Assembly (NCBI GenBank): GCA_031769625.1
Contig: JAUIMM010000534.1
Span: 12,787,001-12,851,000 of the forward strand
Direction of reading: 5' to 3'
Length of the DNA stretch: 64,000 bases
Source: Taudactylus pleione
Lineage: Eukaryota > Chordata > Amphibia > Anura > Myobatrachidae
A model generated the notes under the pieces. It was not told the DNA's origin and did no database searches. It worked only from the letters and a program-made list of their open reading frames with translations. Shown one piece after another: positions 46,403 to 57,800 of the stretch. Within the stretch, counting starts at the first letter, position 1. Each line of letters opens with the position of its first letter. Both the position numbers and the translations under genes were made by a program.

Positions 46403-47543
46403 CCAACCTACAGTAGACCAACAGGTCTGAAGAGAGGAAGACCCATGTGAAGAGAGAAGCAGAGGACAGGAGAGGACTACAGGGGTGGAAAGCATAAGAG
46501 CTAAAGAGGTTCCCCCCCTCAAAGCCTCTTCCACCATAACAGGTACCGGTAGGCCCTCTGTGAGGCCAACTGTACTGTACATTAATATTGTAGTTTGTTA
46601 GGCTGGTGAGATACAGTAGGGCTGATATTAATGTTACAGTAGATTAGTGTGACACACTATTAGAGCAGGAAAGGGCCTTGCATGGCATATTCTCTCTCCT
46701 ACAGGGACCTCTGTGTGGGATTGAGCGGGATGAAGAAAAAGAGTATCTCCGGTGAGTACTGTATGTACTGTACCTGTGTGTCTGTCTTTTACTGTCTGTT
46801 CGTCTCTGCCTATCCTCCTTTCTTCAGGGCGTACAGTGGACCTTGCACTCCAATGCAAGGTAGAGTCTGCACCTGGTATAGGTGAAACTCTGGATCTGAG
46901 GCCAAAAGTGCCAGTGATGATTTTAACTTAAAAGCCTAATCTTTTTGTGTAGTCCTCGGTCCAGTAGGGCGTATCGGTCGGCATTGAGAAAGGACTGTTC
47001 TCACGTCATCTCCTTCCTCCTAGGTACTGTACAGTATTCATGTCCGTGTCCAGCTTAGAACTCCAGGACGTGCCAGTGGCAGAAGAAAGAAGCAGGGGAC
47101 AGTAGAGGACTACGGGGGTGGAAAGCTAAAGAAGTTCCCCCCCCCCTCAGTACAGCATGTTACTGTAGGCTAAATAAAAATTTTCATTAATTTATAAAAT
47201 TGGTGTTTGTACTGTATGTAATTCAGTCTTTAAGTGCGCCTAAGACCCAACATGTGCATCTGTCATTAAAAAGGTACAAAAAGTCAATAACACACAGATG
47301 CAGGGGCGTATCTTCCTATTGGCCAGGATTTCACTCACCAGGGGCGAGCCGGCCGATAGGGGTTGCCGCCCACAGTCATAAACTGTACAGTATCCCTGTT
47401 GCCCATCCCAGTGATTTCACAACTGCCCGGCACTTACAGTAGTATACAGTACAGTAGACATACAGCACTGTACACACTGAGGGCCGTTTTCAATTTAGGG
47501 TTCTATTTACTTTTTTTTAGCCGATCTCGTCTTTACACTCCAA
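46403..47543. other. 14-kb element interior with repeated gene-end fragments
   Basis: No ORF supported. The block GAGGACAGGAGAGGACTA...AAAG...TTCCCCCC, present at the end of the element ORF (40498-40555), recurs at 46452-46520 and again at 47090-47150. These look like duplicated pieces of the 3' end of the gene, with GTACTGTAC palindromes between. Confidence 0.6.
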
Positions 47544-47700
47544 GGGGTCTATTTACTGTACTAAGCAGTGTTAGGAGACAGAGTGAAAAGTGATACAAAA
47601 GTGATAAGGTGTCAGTCAATCAGCTCCCAACTGTCATTTTTCAAACACAGCCTGTGAGATGACAGTTGGGAGCAGATTGGTTGGCACTTTTTCACCCATT
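47544..47700. mobile_element. Diverged palindromic MITE
   Basis: GGGGTCTATTTACT...AGCTCCCAACTGTCATTTTTC paired with GATGACAGTTGGGAGCAGATT; related to 10327 and 18911. Confidence 0.6.
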
Positions 47701-48049
47701 GGAGCGAAAAGACGTGATCGGATAAAAAAAGTTTCGATGATTACGTCATTTCGCCAGGCGTAAAATTATCGCTGTATTCAATTTGAAAGCTTTTCCGCCT
47801 ACCGTAGGCGGGAAGTCAATGCAATGTACAGTAAGACAGTATGTTAAAAAGTTTCGCCTACTGTATGAATAGCAGGCGGAAAAAATTGGTGAATTGGGGT
47901 GCAACGTTGCGGGAAGCCTTCAACGTGCAGCCTTAAGACAGTCCCCTAAAGGTACTGTAAACTACGTAATTTAAAAAAAAAAAAAATAGTCAGAACACCC
48001 CAAAAATTCACTTTCATTTTGGGGGCGAAAGAAAAAAAATTTTGGGGAA

Positions 48050-48225
48050 AAAGTTAAACATTTAGGGGTAGAAGTTACTGTACTGTATGTTGCCCATAGC
48101 AACCAATCAGATTCTACTTCTCATTTATCTACAGTAGCACCTTCTAGAAGATAATACATGGAATCTGATTGGGCAACATCACTTCTTAATAGAACTCCCA
48201 TCTTAGTAAATTTACCCCCTAATAT
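48050..48225. mobile_element. Small MITE with GTTGCCCATAGCAACCAATC core
   Basis: TAGGGGTAGAAGTTACT at the left and AGTAAATTTACCCCCTA at the right form the ends; AACCAATCAGATTCTACTT pairs with GGAATCTGATTGGGCAAC. A pattern common in amphibian non-autonomous elements. Target duplication not clear. Confidence 0.5.
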
Positions 48226-48402
48226 ATAAAATGTACTGAGTTTAGTGAGGGTTGGATAACAATACTGAACAAAAGTAGCCAAGAATTAAAAAAAAAAAGC
48301 GCTACATGGGTATACCGTAGATCTGGGCATGCGCCTGAGATACGATGACGTACAGTATTGTAGGACACACTCAAGCCAGGTGCAACCTTGGTATTGCAGG
48401 CG

Positions 48403-48500
48403 GCTGTAGTGTAATGGTAAATAAACAAAACAAACCAATACATTACGTCGCTTGTACAACCCTTTTGCGGGTTCGAAACTTGAAAGGTTACACCTTTTAT
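48403..48500 (+). other. tRNA-like sequence 1
   Basis: An A-box-like GCTGTAGTGTAATGGTAA is followed about 50 bp later by CGGGTTCGAAACTTG, a good B-box (GGTTCRANNCC type). No clean cloverleaf. The second half matches tRNA-like sequence 4. Confidence 0.5.
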
Positions 48501-48639
48501 TTTTTATTATTATTACACAGTCAAGGTTACACTTTTTTGTCATAAAGTACTGTGGCATAGAAATACCAGAATTTCTGGATAATGTATTAGTGAAGATTTA
48601 AAACAAAATAAAATTACCGTATACAGTATATATTTTAAA

Positions 48640-48720
48640 CGTCTCGAACCAGCGGGACAAGAAAATGGTAGATGCAGTAGGGCTAGGCATTAGCCCCCTA
48701 GACAACTGCATCTACTGTAC
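48640..48720 (-). other. tRNA-like sequence 2
   Basis: On minus, GATGCAGTTGTCTAGGGGGC with CTAATGCCTAGCCCTACTGC resembles a D arm and anticodon arm, and GGTTCGAGAC is B-box-like. It shares CTAATGCCTAG, TTCTTGT and GGTTCGAGAC with sequence 5. Confidence 0.55.
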
Positions 48721-49039
48721 TGAACGGTAGTTCCTAGAGTCATGAAATCTCTACAATGTCTACCGTAAGTCCGGGACAGGGTCGACAGTATTGTACTTAC
48801 TATAATACAGACAACTGGGCATGCGCAGAGCTATGAGACTCAAAACGTCACAGTGTAGCGCGCAACTACAGTAGCAATGTGGTATACAGTATGGCATACC
48901 GTATGGAGCAACAAACTACAGTACTGTAGCTGGGCACATCTACAATACATACAGTATAATATATTGAGTTTTGTAAGGGTTGGATAACAATACTGAACTA
49001 CAGTACTATAGTGAACATTTAAAAAAATAAATAAATTAT

Positions 49040-49125
49040 CAAGGTCTCGAACAGAAGGAGAGAAGTGTAAGCAAGATGGATCACCTAACCCCTTGCTCAC
49101 AAGTCTCTCCTAGTAAGAATTGCAT
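49040..49125 (-). other. tRNA-like sequence 3, degenerate
   Basis: Minus strand ends GTTCGAGACCTTGAT like sequence 5; the 5' half (GACTTGTGAGCAAGGGGTTA) has only a weak D-arm pattern. Confidence 0.4.
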
Positions 49126-49189
49126 CTGTTCTCTACAGTACTTTATGTGACATCTACAGTACCGTACGAGGAAGTAATCAGGCGCCTGA

Positions 49190-49270
49190 AGCGTAGAAGG
49201 TAAAAAATCTAACTTCTACATTGCAGACATCTGTACAACCCGGTTCCGGGTTCGAAACCTGGAAGGTTAA
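49190..49270 (+). other. tRNA-like sequence 4
   Basis: TGTACAACCCGGTTCCGGGTTCGAAACCTGG has an excellent B-box and pairs as a T stem; it continues GGAAGGTTA as in sequence 1. A T-run follows at 49273. The 5' half is weak. Confidence 0.5.
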
Positions 49271-49539
49271 ACTTTTTTTTTTTTTTTTTTTATTATTATT
49301 AGACAGTCATGGTTACACTTTTTATTTTTAATATTATTATTACACAGGCAGTGTGTAATACGGAGATCCCACTTTCACTGTGTGTGAATCATGACCCACT
49401 ACTGTATGATCTTCCATACTGTACGCCATGGCATAGCGCTACAAGGGTATGGCTATGGCGCAGCACCACTGGCAATGCATTGCAACCCCGCCACTGGGCA
49501 CGCACCAGAGATCCTATTTGTACCGTAATCCCTCAGAAC

Positions 49540-50520
49540 TGGCTATAAGTCACCACAGCGCCAACTGTGAAGACATTGACGCAATTTTGCGGTTTAAACA
49601 CAGAGTCAGTTTGTAATGCAGAGACCTCACTCTCAAACAGAGTCAACTATCAGTTACTGAACTCATTAAATCACTAAAGTTTCCAAGTCTGGGACAGCAT
49701 CGACACTGACGCAAGTTTGTGCTCTAGAGCACAGTCAGTTTGTAATACAGAGACTTCCCTCCCAAACAAAGCCCACTACTGTAGCACTTTCTGAAGTCAT
49801 GAAATGAGTATTGTGTATACTGTAAGTCTCGGACAGTGCAGAATGGCACAAGTGTGAAAATTCAACAGTACTGTAGCAATACAGACAACTGGGCATGCGC
49901 CATGGCATAGCACTACTTGGTTTATGGCTTGGTTCCACTGGGCATGCGGACACATTCCATTGTCATTATAACCCCTCCACTGGCATGCGCTGACATTAAC
50001 GCAATTTTGCGGTTTAAACGCAGAGTCAGTTTGTAATACAGAGCCCACTCTCTTTAACAGAGACCACTACCAGTTGATGGTCATAAAAAATCACTATAAT
50101 GTCCAAGTCTGGGTCAGCGCCGGCATTTACGCAAGTTTGCGTTCTAAGGTATAGTACTGTATGTACAGTAATAAAAATCCAAATTTCGCTGTTTGACTCC
50201 CGAAGCAATGGGCATGCGCTCCACATGTACTGTATTGAATACTGAATATTTTAAGTGAAGATTTTAAAAATAATAAAAAAATATATATTTCCAAGGTCTC
50301 GAACCCATGGAACAAGAAGAGGGGAGAAGCAGTGAGACTAGGCATTAGACCGCTAGGCCACACGCTTCACCCATTACTAGAGTTCTGTACTTTGTAAAGT
50401 AATGAAACCACTACAATGTCTAAGTCTGGGACAGTGCCGACAGTATTTACATTTGTGCAAGTACTGTATGATTTCAACTGCACAGTCAGTGGGTAATACA
50501 GAGCTTAATGATTTCAAACT
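49540..50520. repeat. Right subterminal repeat array of the 14-kb element
   Basis: Repeating blocks ACGCAATTTTGCGGTTTAAA (49577, 49998), GCACAGTCAGTTTGTAATACAGAG (49606, 49731, 50020, 50484) and GTCCAAGTCTGGG-CAGCGCCG (49680, 50100, 50418). In inverted orientation they match the left array at 36960-37330. GGGCATGCGC occurs many times between them. Confidence 0.75.
50296..50372 (-). other. tRNA-like sequence 5, class II-like
   Basis: Minus strand: GCGTGTGGCCTAGCGGTCTA gives an A-box and D arm like Leu/Ser tRNAs, then a long variable part, then CATGGGTTCGAGACC as B-box and T loop. T-stem pairing is incomplete, so it is unlikely to be a working tRNA. Confidence 0.6.
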
Positions 50521-50669
50521 TTATTAGACATTCTTCTACCACTTTATTATACCGTACATTCCTGATTCCATGTGGAAAACGCTGTAATACTGTATAGTGT
50601 ACCGAATCACCGCTTCTGTCAACCAATCATCGGGCGGGGATACAGAACATACCGTACAGTACATTGTAA

Positions 50670-50815
50670 ATCACACGCATGCGCTATGTAGTTTAGGAAA
50701 AGTGACACCTGGTGGGCAAAATGTTGTATCACACGTAATGAAATCAGACGCATGCGCTATGTAGTTTAGGAAAAGTGACATCTGGTGGGCTAAAAGTTGT
50801 ATTACACGTAATGAC
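50670..50815. repeat. 73-bp direct duplication near the right end
   Basis: GCATGCGCTATGTAGTTTAG starts at 50677 and again at 50750, followed by GAAAAGTGACA and CTGGTGGGC in both. Confidence 0.9.
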
Positions 50816-50948
50816 TTTTTTCATTACTAAACTTTCTTTGTGGCGCGACTCATGGCATGGTGTGTGGCACGCCATGCGTGCATGAGAGATAACGCTGTGA
50901 TGCCACGTGATAGCTGGGCACATCTGTATGGTTGTTTTGTTAGTGTAT

Positions 50949-52075
50949 TGTTGAAGCTGGATAATTGGCTGAGACAAGATCAGTTTAAAATTGAATTGCA
51001 GCGACGCCATCTTGCGACTGGCCGCAAGACGCCATCTTGCGAATGGCCTCCCAAGCGCCATTTTAGATAAACTCACATTTAAGTACATATGGCGATATTA
51101 GCACCCTGCGATTGCATCTTTCCTCATTTCCCATACACACAGTTATACGCACAATTGCGCTGTTAACTAGTCGCATATTAGCGAATGCACAAGACCCCGA
51201 ATGAAAACACTGTTTAGTAGCTAAATGCGTGCGCATCCGCACCAAGTTAATTAGCATCTTCATATCAAACCCGCATACTCACACATTACATATTCACACA
51301 CAAGGTTCCATAAGCTTTAAGGTATAAGATTTAAGTTGCTCATTTAGTATAAATGCTATGAAATAAAGATCGTTTGGTAACTAAGGTTTTATACATGCTA
51401 AGTGAGCAGTGTTTGGTTTGTACTGATGCGTACTCTTTCCACAGTATTCTGGTGATATCGGTGGGGAGATCGCATTATGCATTCTCGAGTTATGGACCGC
51501 AGAGACTTCAAGCAACAAAATGTATATAATATAAATAACTGTTAGGATGTTGCATGGGGCGGGAGGGCAGAGACCCCCAGTTGTTGGAGGCTGGGTTGAG
51601 TCTATTTGAATCAGCCTGTTAAACGCTCTGTAGCAGATGCTTCCCCCTTGAGGACCAATAGCATCAGCAACAAACGTCTCTATTGTTTTGTCTATTCCTG
51701 GGGGGTATAAATATGTGTGCTCCAACATTGGGTTTTAGTCTTCGTGCCGAGAGCTGATGGACGAGGGGTTTCTTGCTGATGCCTAACATCTGGCCCGGAA
51801 GCGCTGCGTATGTATACTGTACTTGGGGTCTGTATAATTCCTTTGCGTCTATTTGTGTCTGGATCAATAGCGTGTAACTGACTGTACTTTTTACTTGAAT
51901 AATACTTTGTGCTTCGGAACCACACGTTCCAAGTCTGGAATCTCTTATTTACTGTATGACTGCGTATGCAAATTAGCGTCATCTTTAGAAGGTATAGGCA
52001 GGATATTAGAAGGTATAGGCAGGATAATAGAAGGTATAGGAAGGAGTGTATAGAGGGTCTGATCCAGTATTGTTA
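50949..52075 (+). repeat. 5' LTR (1127 bp)
   Basis: Begins TGTTGAAGCTGG and ends CAGTATTGTTA, two bases before the primer site. TATAAATA at 51706-51713 is a likely promoter. Three AGAAGGTATAGG units (51989-52040) lie near the end; the 3' LTR has two. A short repeated GACGCCATCTTGCGA lies at 51004 and 51029. Confidence 0.93.
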
Positions 52076-52077
52076 GT

Positions 52078-52909
52078 TGGGGGCTCGTAGTGAAGTCACT
52101 TACCTGCTCACATGGTACATACGGCTATTGATATTTCAGCAAAGGGTGGAGTTGCCACATGCAGGGTTTTCCTGCAATCGCTTTGTGCTGAAAGATCGCT
52201 ATCCATCTCCGTGTGAATCAAGGAAGCTGACTAGAATCCAGGGACAAGAGAGGAAAAAGTTTGTTTTCCTCTGTTGATAGAACATTATGTTTAAAGGGGT
52301 GCCGCAGTACTGAGTACGCAGCTGAGTCACAGGTTTGCGCATGGCAAAGTCGCACTTTTGTGTATGCAGCTAAAAGGTTTTCATATGATTGTGTGGTAGT
52401 CGCATTATTGTGTATGCGACTGATCGCACAATAGCGTATACGTACTTCCGGTTGTGCTGCCACGTGTTTTAGATAAAGGCGTTGAGGTTTACGTTTTTCA
52501 ATTATTATCAATATCTGGGTTAACGTGTATTTTTCTGCGCAGGAATAACTGTGTAACAGTGAGTGTTTGTTGGTAGGGGTAACTTGTTCCCTACAGTTAA
52601 AGGTACCGTATGACCTTCAAGGGCTAAGTGCTAGTCGCTTGGTAAGCAGCTTTACCATTCTACACACAGTAGCAGGTGTACATGTTGTCTTTGTTGTAGA
52701 GAGGTGCGTGGAAGTGGCCAACATACAAACTTCCATAGGTGTGGAAGTTGCCTTACTAAATCTTATCCGGGTGTGAAAGTTGCCTTTTTAAATATTATCC
52801 AGGTGTGTGGGCGCCGCCGATTTAAATTGTCCACAGGTAAGTGAAAGTATCTTGATTGTCTTTCACCAGTTTAAATCTTCATTGAAAAGTGTAGGATTTT
52901 TGTCTCAGA
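52078..52909 (+). other. Retroviral leader with tRNA-Pro primer binding site
   Basis: TGGGGGCTCGTAG at 52078 matches the 3' end of tRNA-Pro for the first 11 bases. The remaining ~830 bp to the gag start are non-coding and resemble 30936-31936 inverted. Confidence 0.85.
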
Positions 52910-54780
52910 ATGGGAGCCGCGCAAACAGTAGAGATGTTAGACAATGATGTGCTGCTAATGGAGGCGCCGATCGGATCGGTTCGTCGTATTATGCATACTA
53001 AGTACGGTACTTATGCGATAAGGTATTGTGTTAAACTGACGATGAAGAGTGTTGGACCGTTTCCCAGAATTGGTAGTTTTGATAAAAATGTATTAGATAA
53101 TGTCCGGGATCACATCAGTGTGATGCGCTCCCGAGAGAAAAAGGTTAAATATTATGAATGTTTAAAACTGTGGCAGCATGAAGGGGATGCGTGGCTTAAA
53201 AATGTGCAAACGACGCAAACTAGCATTGCGAGCACATTGCCAGAGAATACATCCGCGACGCTAAATTGCAATACGGATGAGCCGCAAAATGGCGCACACG
53301 TGCAGGCAAGGTAGCATTGTGGAGAGAATTGCCAGCAGTTCACGCTCACCCCCCACCCACCTTGTGTGGATGGAGGTGCAAGTGCAGTTGCCAAAAATAC
53401 CCATAAAAATGTAACAAGCAATTTGTACCCTCTCTTAAGCAACCATAAGGAAAATGTTTATGATGTGGATGATGAGCCTATTGTAATGTCTGCCATTTCC
53501 CATGCTGTGCAAATGATAGATGCTGCATCACCACAATCACAAGTGGTGCTGCCATCTCCATCAGTAACAACAAGGGAAGTGTTAACACCCTCTGCACCCA
53601 TAGAGGAAGTTGTTCATACCATACGTAGCAGCAACAGATTAAACCCCCAGCCAGGTAACCAGGTCAAAGGTAGCAGCGCTACCGGTCTGCATCCCATTCG
53701 GACAATAACCGTTCCAAATGGAAATGCAGACGTAAATGGTGTAGTGCCCACGAGGGAAGTGGTAATGCATTGTCCCTGGACAAGAGCGGAACAAAATTCC
53801 ATCATAAATGATTTCCCTGATCCCAAAAAGGAACTAGCCAAATGTCAAAGATTTTTGAGAAATTTGGGTAGTTCACATGAGCCCACTAACAAAGATTGGC
53901 GGGTGGTGTTAAGGGCCTGCCTACCACGCAATACCGACATGACAAAATTTATCACAGATTGTGTATTGGATGGAGACGTTCCCTTAACCGACCAAGTAAA
54001 CCAAGGTAACATTTCCCGCATTGTAACTCAATTGGGTATATATTTTCCGGTAGTAGTTAACTGAAATAAAATTTTCACCATTAAGCAAAAGGAGAGTGAA
54101 ACTGCAGAAGATTATTGCAATTGGGCTCTGAGGCTATCACCCTGTACACTGGGATAGAGGATATTAAAGATAGCACTCACCACAGGGGAACGATAGTTAC
54201 AGTAATCATGGACGGTCTTAAAGAGAGTTTAAAAACTCGGGTTCAGACCTCACAGCCTGGCTGGCAGGAACTCACAATAGATGCCCTCATAGAAACCGCC
54301 ATCGAACATGATAAAAACATCTCAAAGAAGAGAGAAGCCCAGAGTGAAAAACTTATGGCTGTCAGTATCCAAGCTCTGGAGGGAATGACGGTAACATCAC
54401 AGCCAACAGACACACTTACACATGTATGTGCCCTCACTAACCCCACGCAACAACAAACACAACTCTATCCCACTAACCCGATACAGCCACAGGTCCCATA
54501 CTACTCACAAACTTCTTATCCCCCACAATACCCTTACCCTCCCTATCCTTACCCATATCAACCACCTTTATCCTCTGCTGATACCTCACAACAACACATG
54601 TCTTCACCCGACACACGAACATGTTTTAACTGTAAACAAACAGGACACTTAAGTAGAAACTGTACAGCAAAAAGAGTAGGAACCCCAAGTCAAGGAAGAC
54701 CTGGATATCCCCATAAGGGATATGAACAGAGACCTGCAAATGTCCAACAGGCCAGGCACCAGCTCCAATTGTGGCTGTAA
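52910..54780 (+). pseudogene. gag: gag, three open stretches
   Basis: Structural polyprotein. The start MGAAQT fits N-myristoylation. A TAG at 53312-53314 interrupts after the matrix part; the same frame resumes to a TGA at 54062. A one-base loss near 54130 (compare the minus copy at about 30690) shifts the frame for the C-terminal part, which has a helical capsid end, a Pro/Tyr/Gln-rich linker, and one zinc knuckle CFNCKQTGHLSRNC near 54628-54669. Single knuckle is typical of gammaretroviruses. Confidence 0.9.
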
Positions 54781-54878
54781 ATGCTTTATTGGAGAATGGT
54801 AGCCAACGCTAGGGGTCAGGTCATACCTGTAGTCTACAGATAGTCAGGTTAACGGGAAGTACTAGGGAAGAACAGGTC

Positions 54879-57800
54879 ATGATGGTTGATGTAGCTGGTA
54901 CTGAATATCCTTTTCTTGTAGACACAGGGGCGACCAGGTCAGTGATAAAATCTTCCGTTAATTTACAGGTGACCAACGAGACAGTACCAACAATGGGTGT
55001 AACAGGTAAAGTGGAACATTATCCTTTAACAAAGTCCACAGAGGTTACTATTGGGCCATTGCATACCAGGCATTCTTTCCTCCTTGCTGCTGCGGCTCCT
55101 ACTAACCTGCTGGGAAGAGACTTGTTAAGTAAGATGGGATGTGTTATATACCGCACCCCTGATGGTGTATTTTTAGATATCCCAGAGAGAGTTGCACATG
55201 AGGTGCGGGATTTGTTGGACACTCCCCAAAGGATAATGTATCACTCTACAAGTTTAAATGAAAATCCATCCAAGGTAGATGAAATGTTGTCCCAAATTCC
55301 AGATTCCCTTTGGACTAAGGATGGACAGGACACTGGATTAATGGCAAACGTAAGCACTGTAATGGTAAATTTAAAAGGCGGTAGGCAAGCTCCAAAAATT
55401 CCTCAGTACCCACTAAAACAGGAAGTAGAATTAGGGGTTTTTCCTATAATTTAGCGATTATTGCAACAGGGAATTTTAGTTCGTACAGCTAGTATAGCCA
55501 ACAGTCCCATTTTTCCAGAGAAAAAGAGTGGTGGGAGGGGTTATAGGCTGGTACAAGACCTTCGAGGTGTTAATAAGGTGATAGAGTGCCAATTCCCTGT
55601 AGTGCCAAATCCAGCTGTCATTCTGATGCAGATCCCACCAAATGCAACCCATTTCACTGTCATTGACCTCTGTTCTGCTTTCTTCTCTGTGCCTCTCCAC
55701 CCTGACTGTCAGTATCTATTTGCATTTACATACAGAGGTATACAATACACATGGACACGATTACCCCAAGATTTCATAGACAGCCCCAGTATCTTCTCCC
55801 AGGCATTGCACGACTGTTTACAATCTTTCCAACCTGCCAATGGATCTGTTCTAATTCAATATGTGGACGATTTATTGCTATGTTCTGACTCGTTTATGTC
55901 ATGGTTGAATGATACTAAACTTTTGTTACTTCATCTCTCGCATACAGGACACAAGGTGGCTAAGGACAAACTACAGCTGTGCCAATCCAGAGTAAAATAT
56001 TTGGGACACTACCTAACCCAGGGTTTACGACATCTCACAATGGATAGAATCTAGGCCATACAAAACATGACACTGCCGCAAAATCAACAGCAAATTCGTA
56101 CCTTCTTGGGAATGTGTGGATACTGTAGAATGTGGATCCCAGCTTTTTTCTATTTTGGCCTTACCTTTACAGGAATTAGTCTCTTCCTCAAAGCCCGATC
56201 GTGTCGTACACACAGAGGAATCAGAGCAGGCTTTCCTTAATCTTAAGGATAGTGTGACAAAAGCTCCTGCATTGGGAATACCTGATTACGAAAAACCTTT
56301 CGATTTGTATTGTACGGAAGCCGATGGTTCTGCTGCAGGTGTCCTTACACAAAAACATGGTGATGCCAGTATGCCCGTAGCATACTACAGTGCCCAATTG
56401 GACACTGTAGCAAGATCACTCCCCACCTGTTTCAGAAGTGTAGCAGCTACCGCTCTATTGGTGAGTAAAAGTGAGGATGTAGTATTGGGTCATGATATGA
56501 TTGTCTACACTCCCCATGCTGTATCTGCTCTGTTGAACTCAGCTCAAACCAGACACGTCTCTTCGGCTAGGTTTACCAAATGGGAACTAGCTCTAATCGC
56601 ACCCGCAAACATTACTGTTAAACTTTGCAGCACGCTGAATCCAGCAACGTATTTACCATATGTACAACATGATGTACAAAGGGTGGAAGGAGGCGAGTTG
56701 CTGGTGGGAGGTGAGTTCAGCAGACATAATGATACGCACAATTGTATGATATATCTGAATCAGACCTTTACTGCAAGACCTGACATACATGACACACCTT
56801 TAGAGAATGTGGATGTGACTTTTTATACGGATGGGAGTTGTCATAGACAAACAGACACAGGTGAATTATGTACAGGTTATGCTGTAGTAAATGACACAGA
56901 CATCATAGAAGCTAAGCCTCTTGGTTCTCCTCAGTCAGCCCAGGTGGCAGAGTTAGTAGCACTAACTAGAGCGTGTGAACTGGCAGCAGGCAAATCTGCT
57001 AACATTTACACTGACTCGAGGTACGTGTTCGGGGTGGTGCACGATTTTGGGGCTCTATGGCGTCTGAGAAATTTTATGACAGCAGCAGGCACACCAGTTG
57101 CACATTCCCGACACATAAAACATCTTTTAGAAGCATTCCAACTGCCCAAAGCGGTGGCAGTAATTAAATTTAAAGCCCATACATGTGAGGATGATCCGGT
57201 GTCACTAGGCAACAACAGGGCCGATGAAGCTGCAAAATGGGCAGCAGGGTTGAAAATGATTTCTCCAACTGAAAAAATTATGTCTTTCCAAACAATTGAT
57301 ATGCTGAAATTAATTGAGATGCAAAATTTGTGTTCAATTCAGGAAAAATCCATTTGGAAGTCCAAGGGATGTGGGCAAGAGTCCTCCGGGCTCTGGAGGG
57401 ATGGACAAGGTAAGCCAGTAGCCCCCAAGACATATTACCCCAGCCTGGCTGAGGCAGCACATGGTCTGACTCATCTGGGTAAACAAGGTATGTGCAAGTT
57501 GGTGAGGGCATACTGGTGCGCACCAGGTTTTTCTTCACAAGCAGAAAAGATAGCAATGTCCTGTCTGACCTGCTTGAGTAAGAACATAGGGAAAGCGATC
57601 CCTACCGAACCATCCCACATTCCACTGACTGATGGACCTTTCCAGGTGATACAAATTGATTTCATCCAATTACCACCCTGCAGGAACCTTAAGTATGTAT
57701 TAGTGTGCACAGACATATTTTCTAACTGGGTTGAGGCCTACCCAGCGGCCACTAATACTGCTGCATTTACTGCCAAGAAAATAGTTCAGGAATTTGTATG

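Larger units (their letters stand above)
36931..50926. mobile_element. Unclassified 14-kb DNA element with TA target duplication
   Basis: The left end CAGATTTGCCCAGCTAT and the right end, inverted, CAGATGTGCCCAGCTAT are terminal inverted repeats. TA flanks both (36929-36930, 50927-50928), and copy B holds the empty site CACTTATATGGTTG at 15850-15863. Without the hAT inside, the length is about 8.2 kb. Shared subterminal repeats face inward at both ends. TA duplication and a CAG start are compatible with the Tc1/mariner/pogo group, but no DDE transposase is visible, and CACTA-like Mirage elements also duplicate TA. Superfamily unknown. Confidence 0.85.

Noticed and set aside
50296..50372. Functional tRNA-Leu/Ser gene
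   Set aside because: T-stem and acceptor stem do not pair well; it is one of five related degenerate units.
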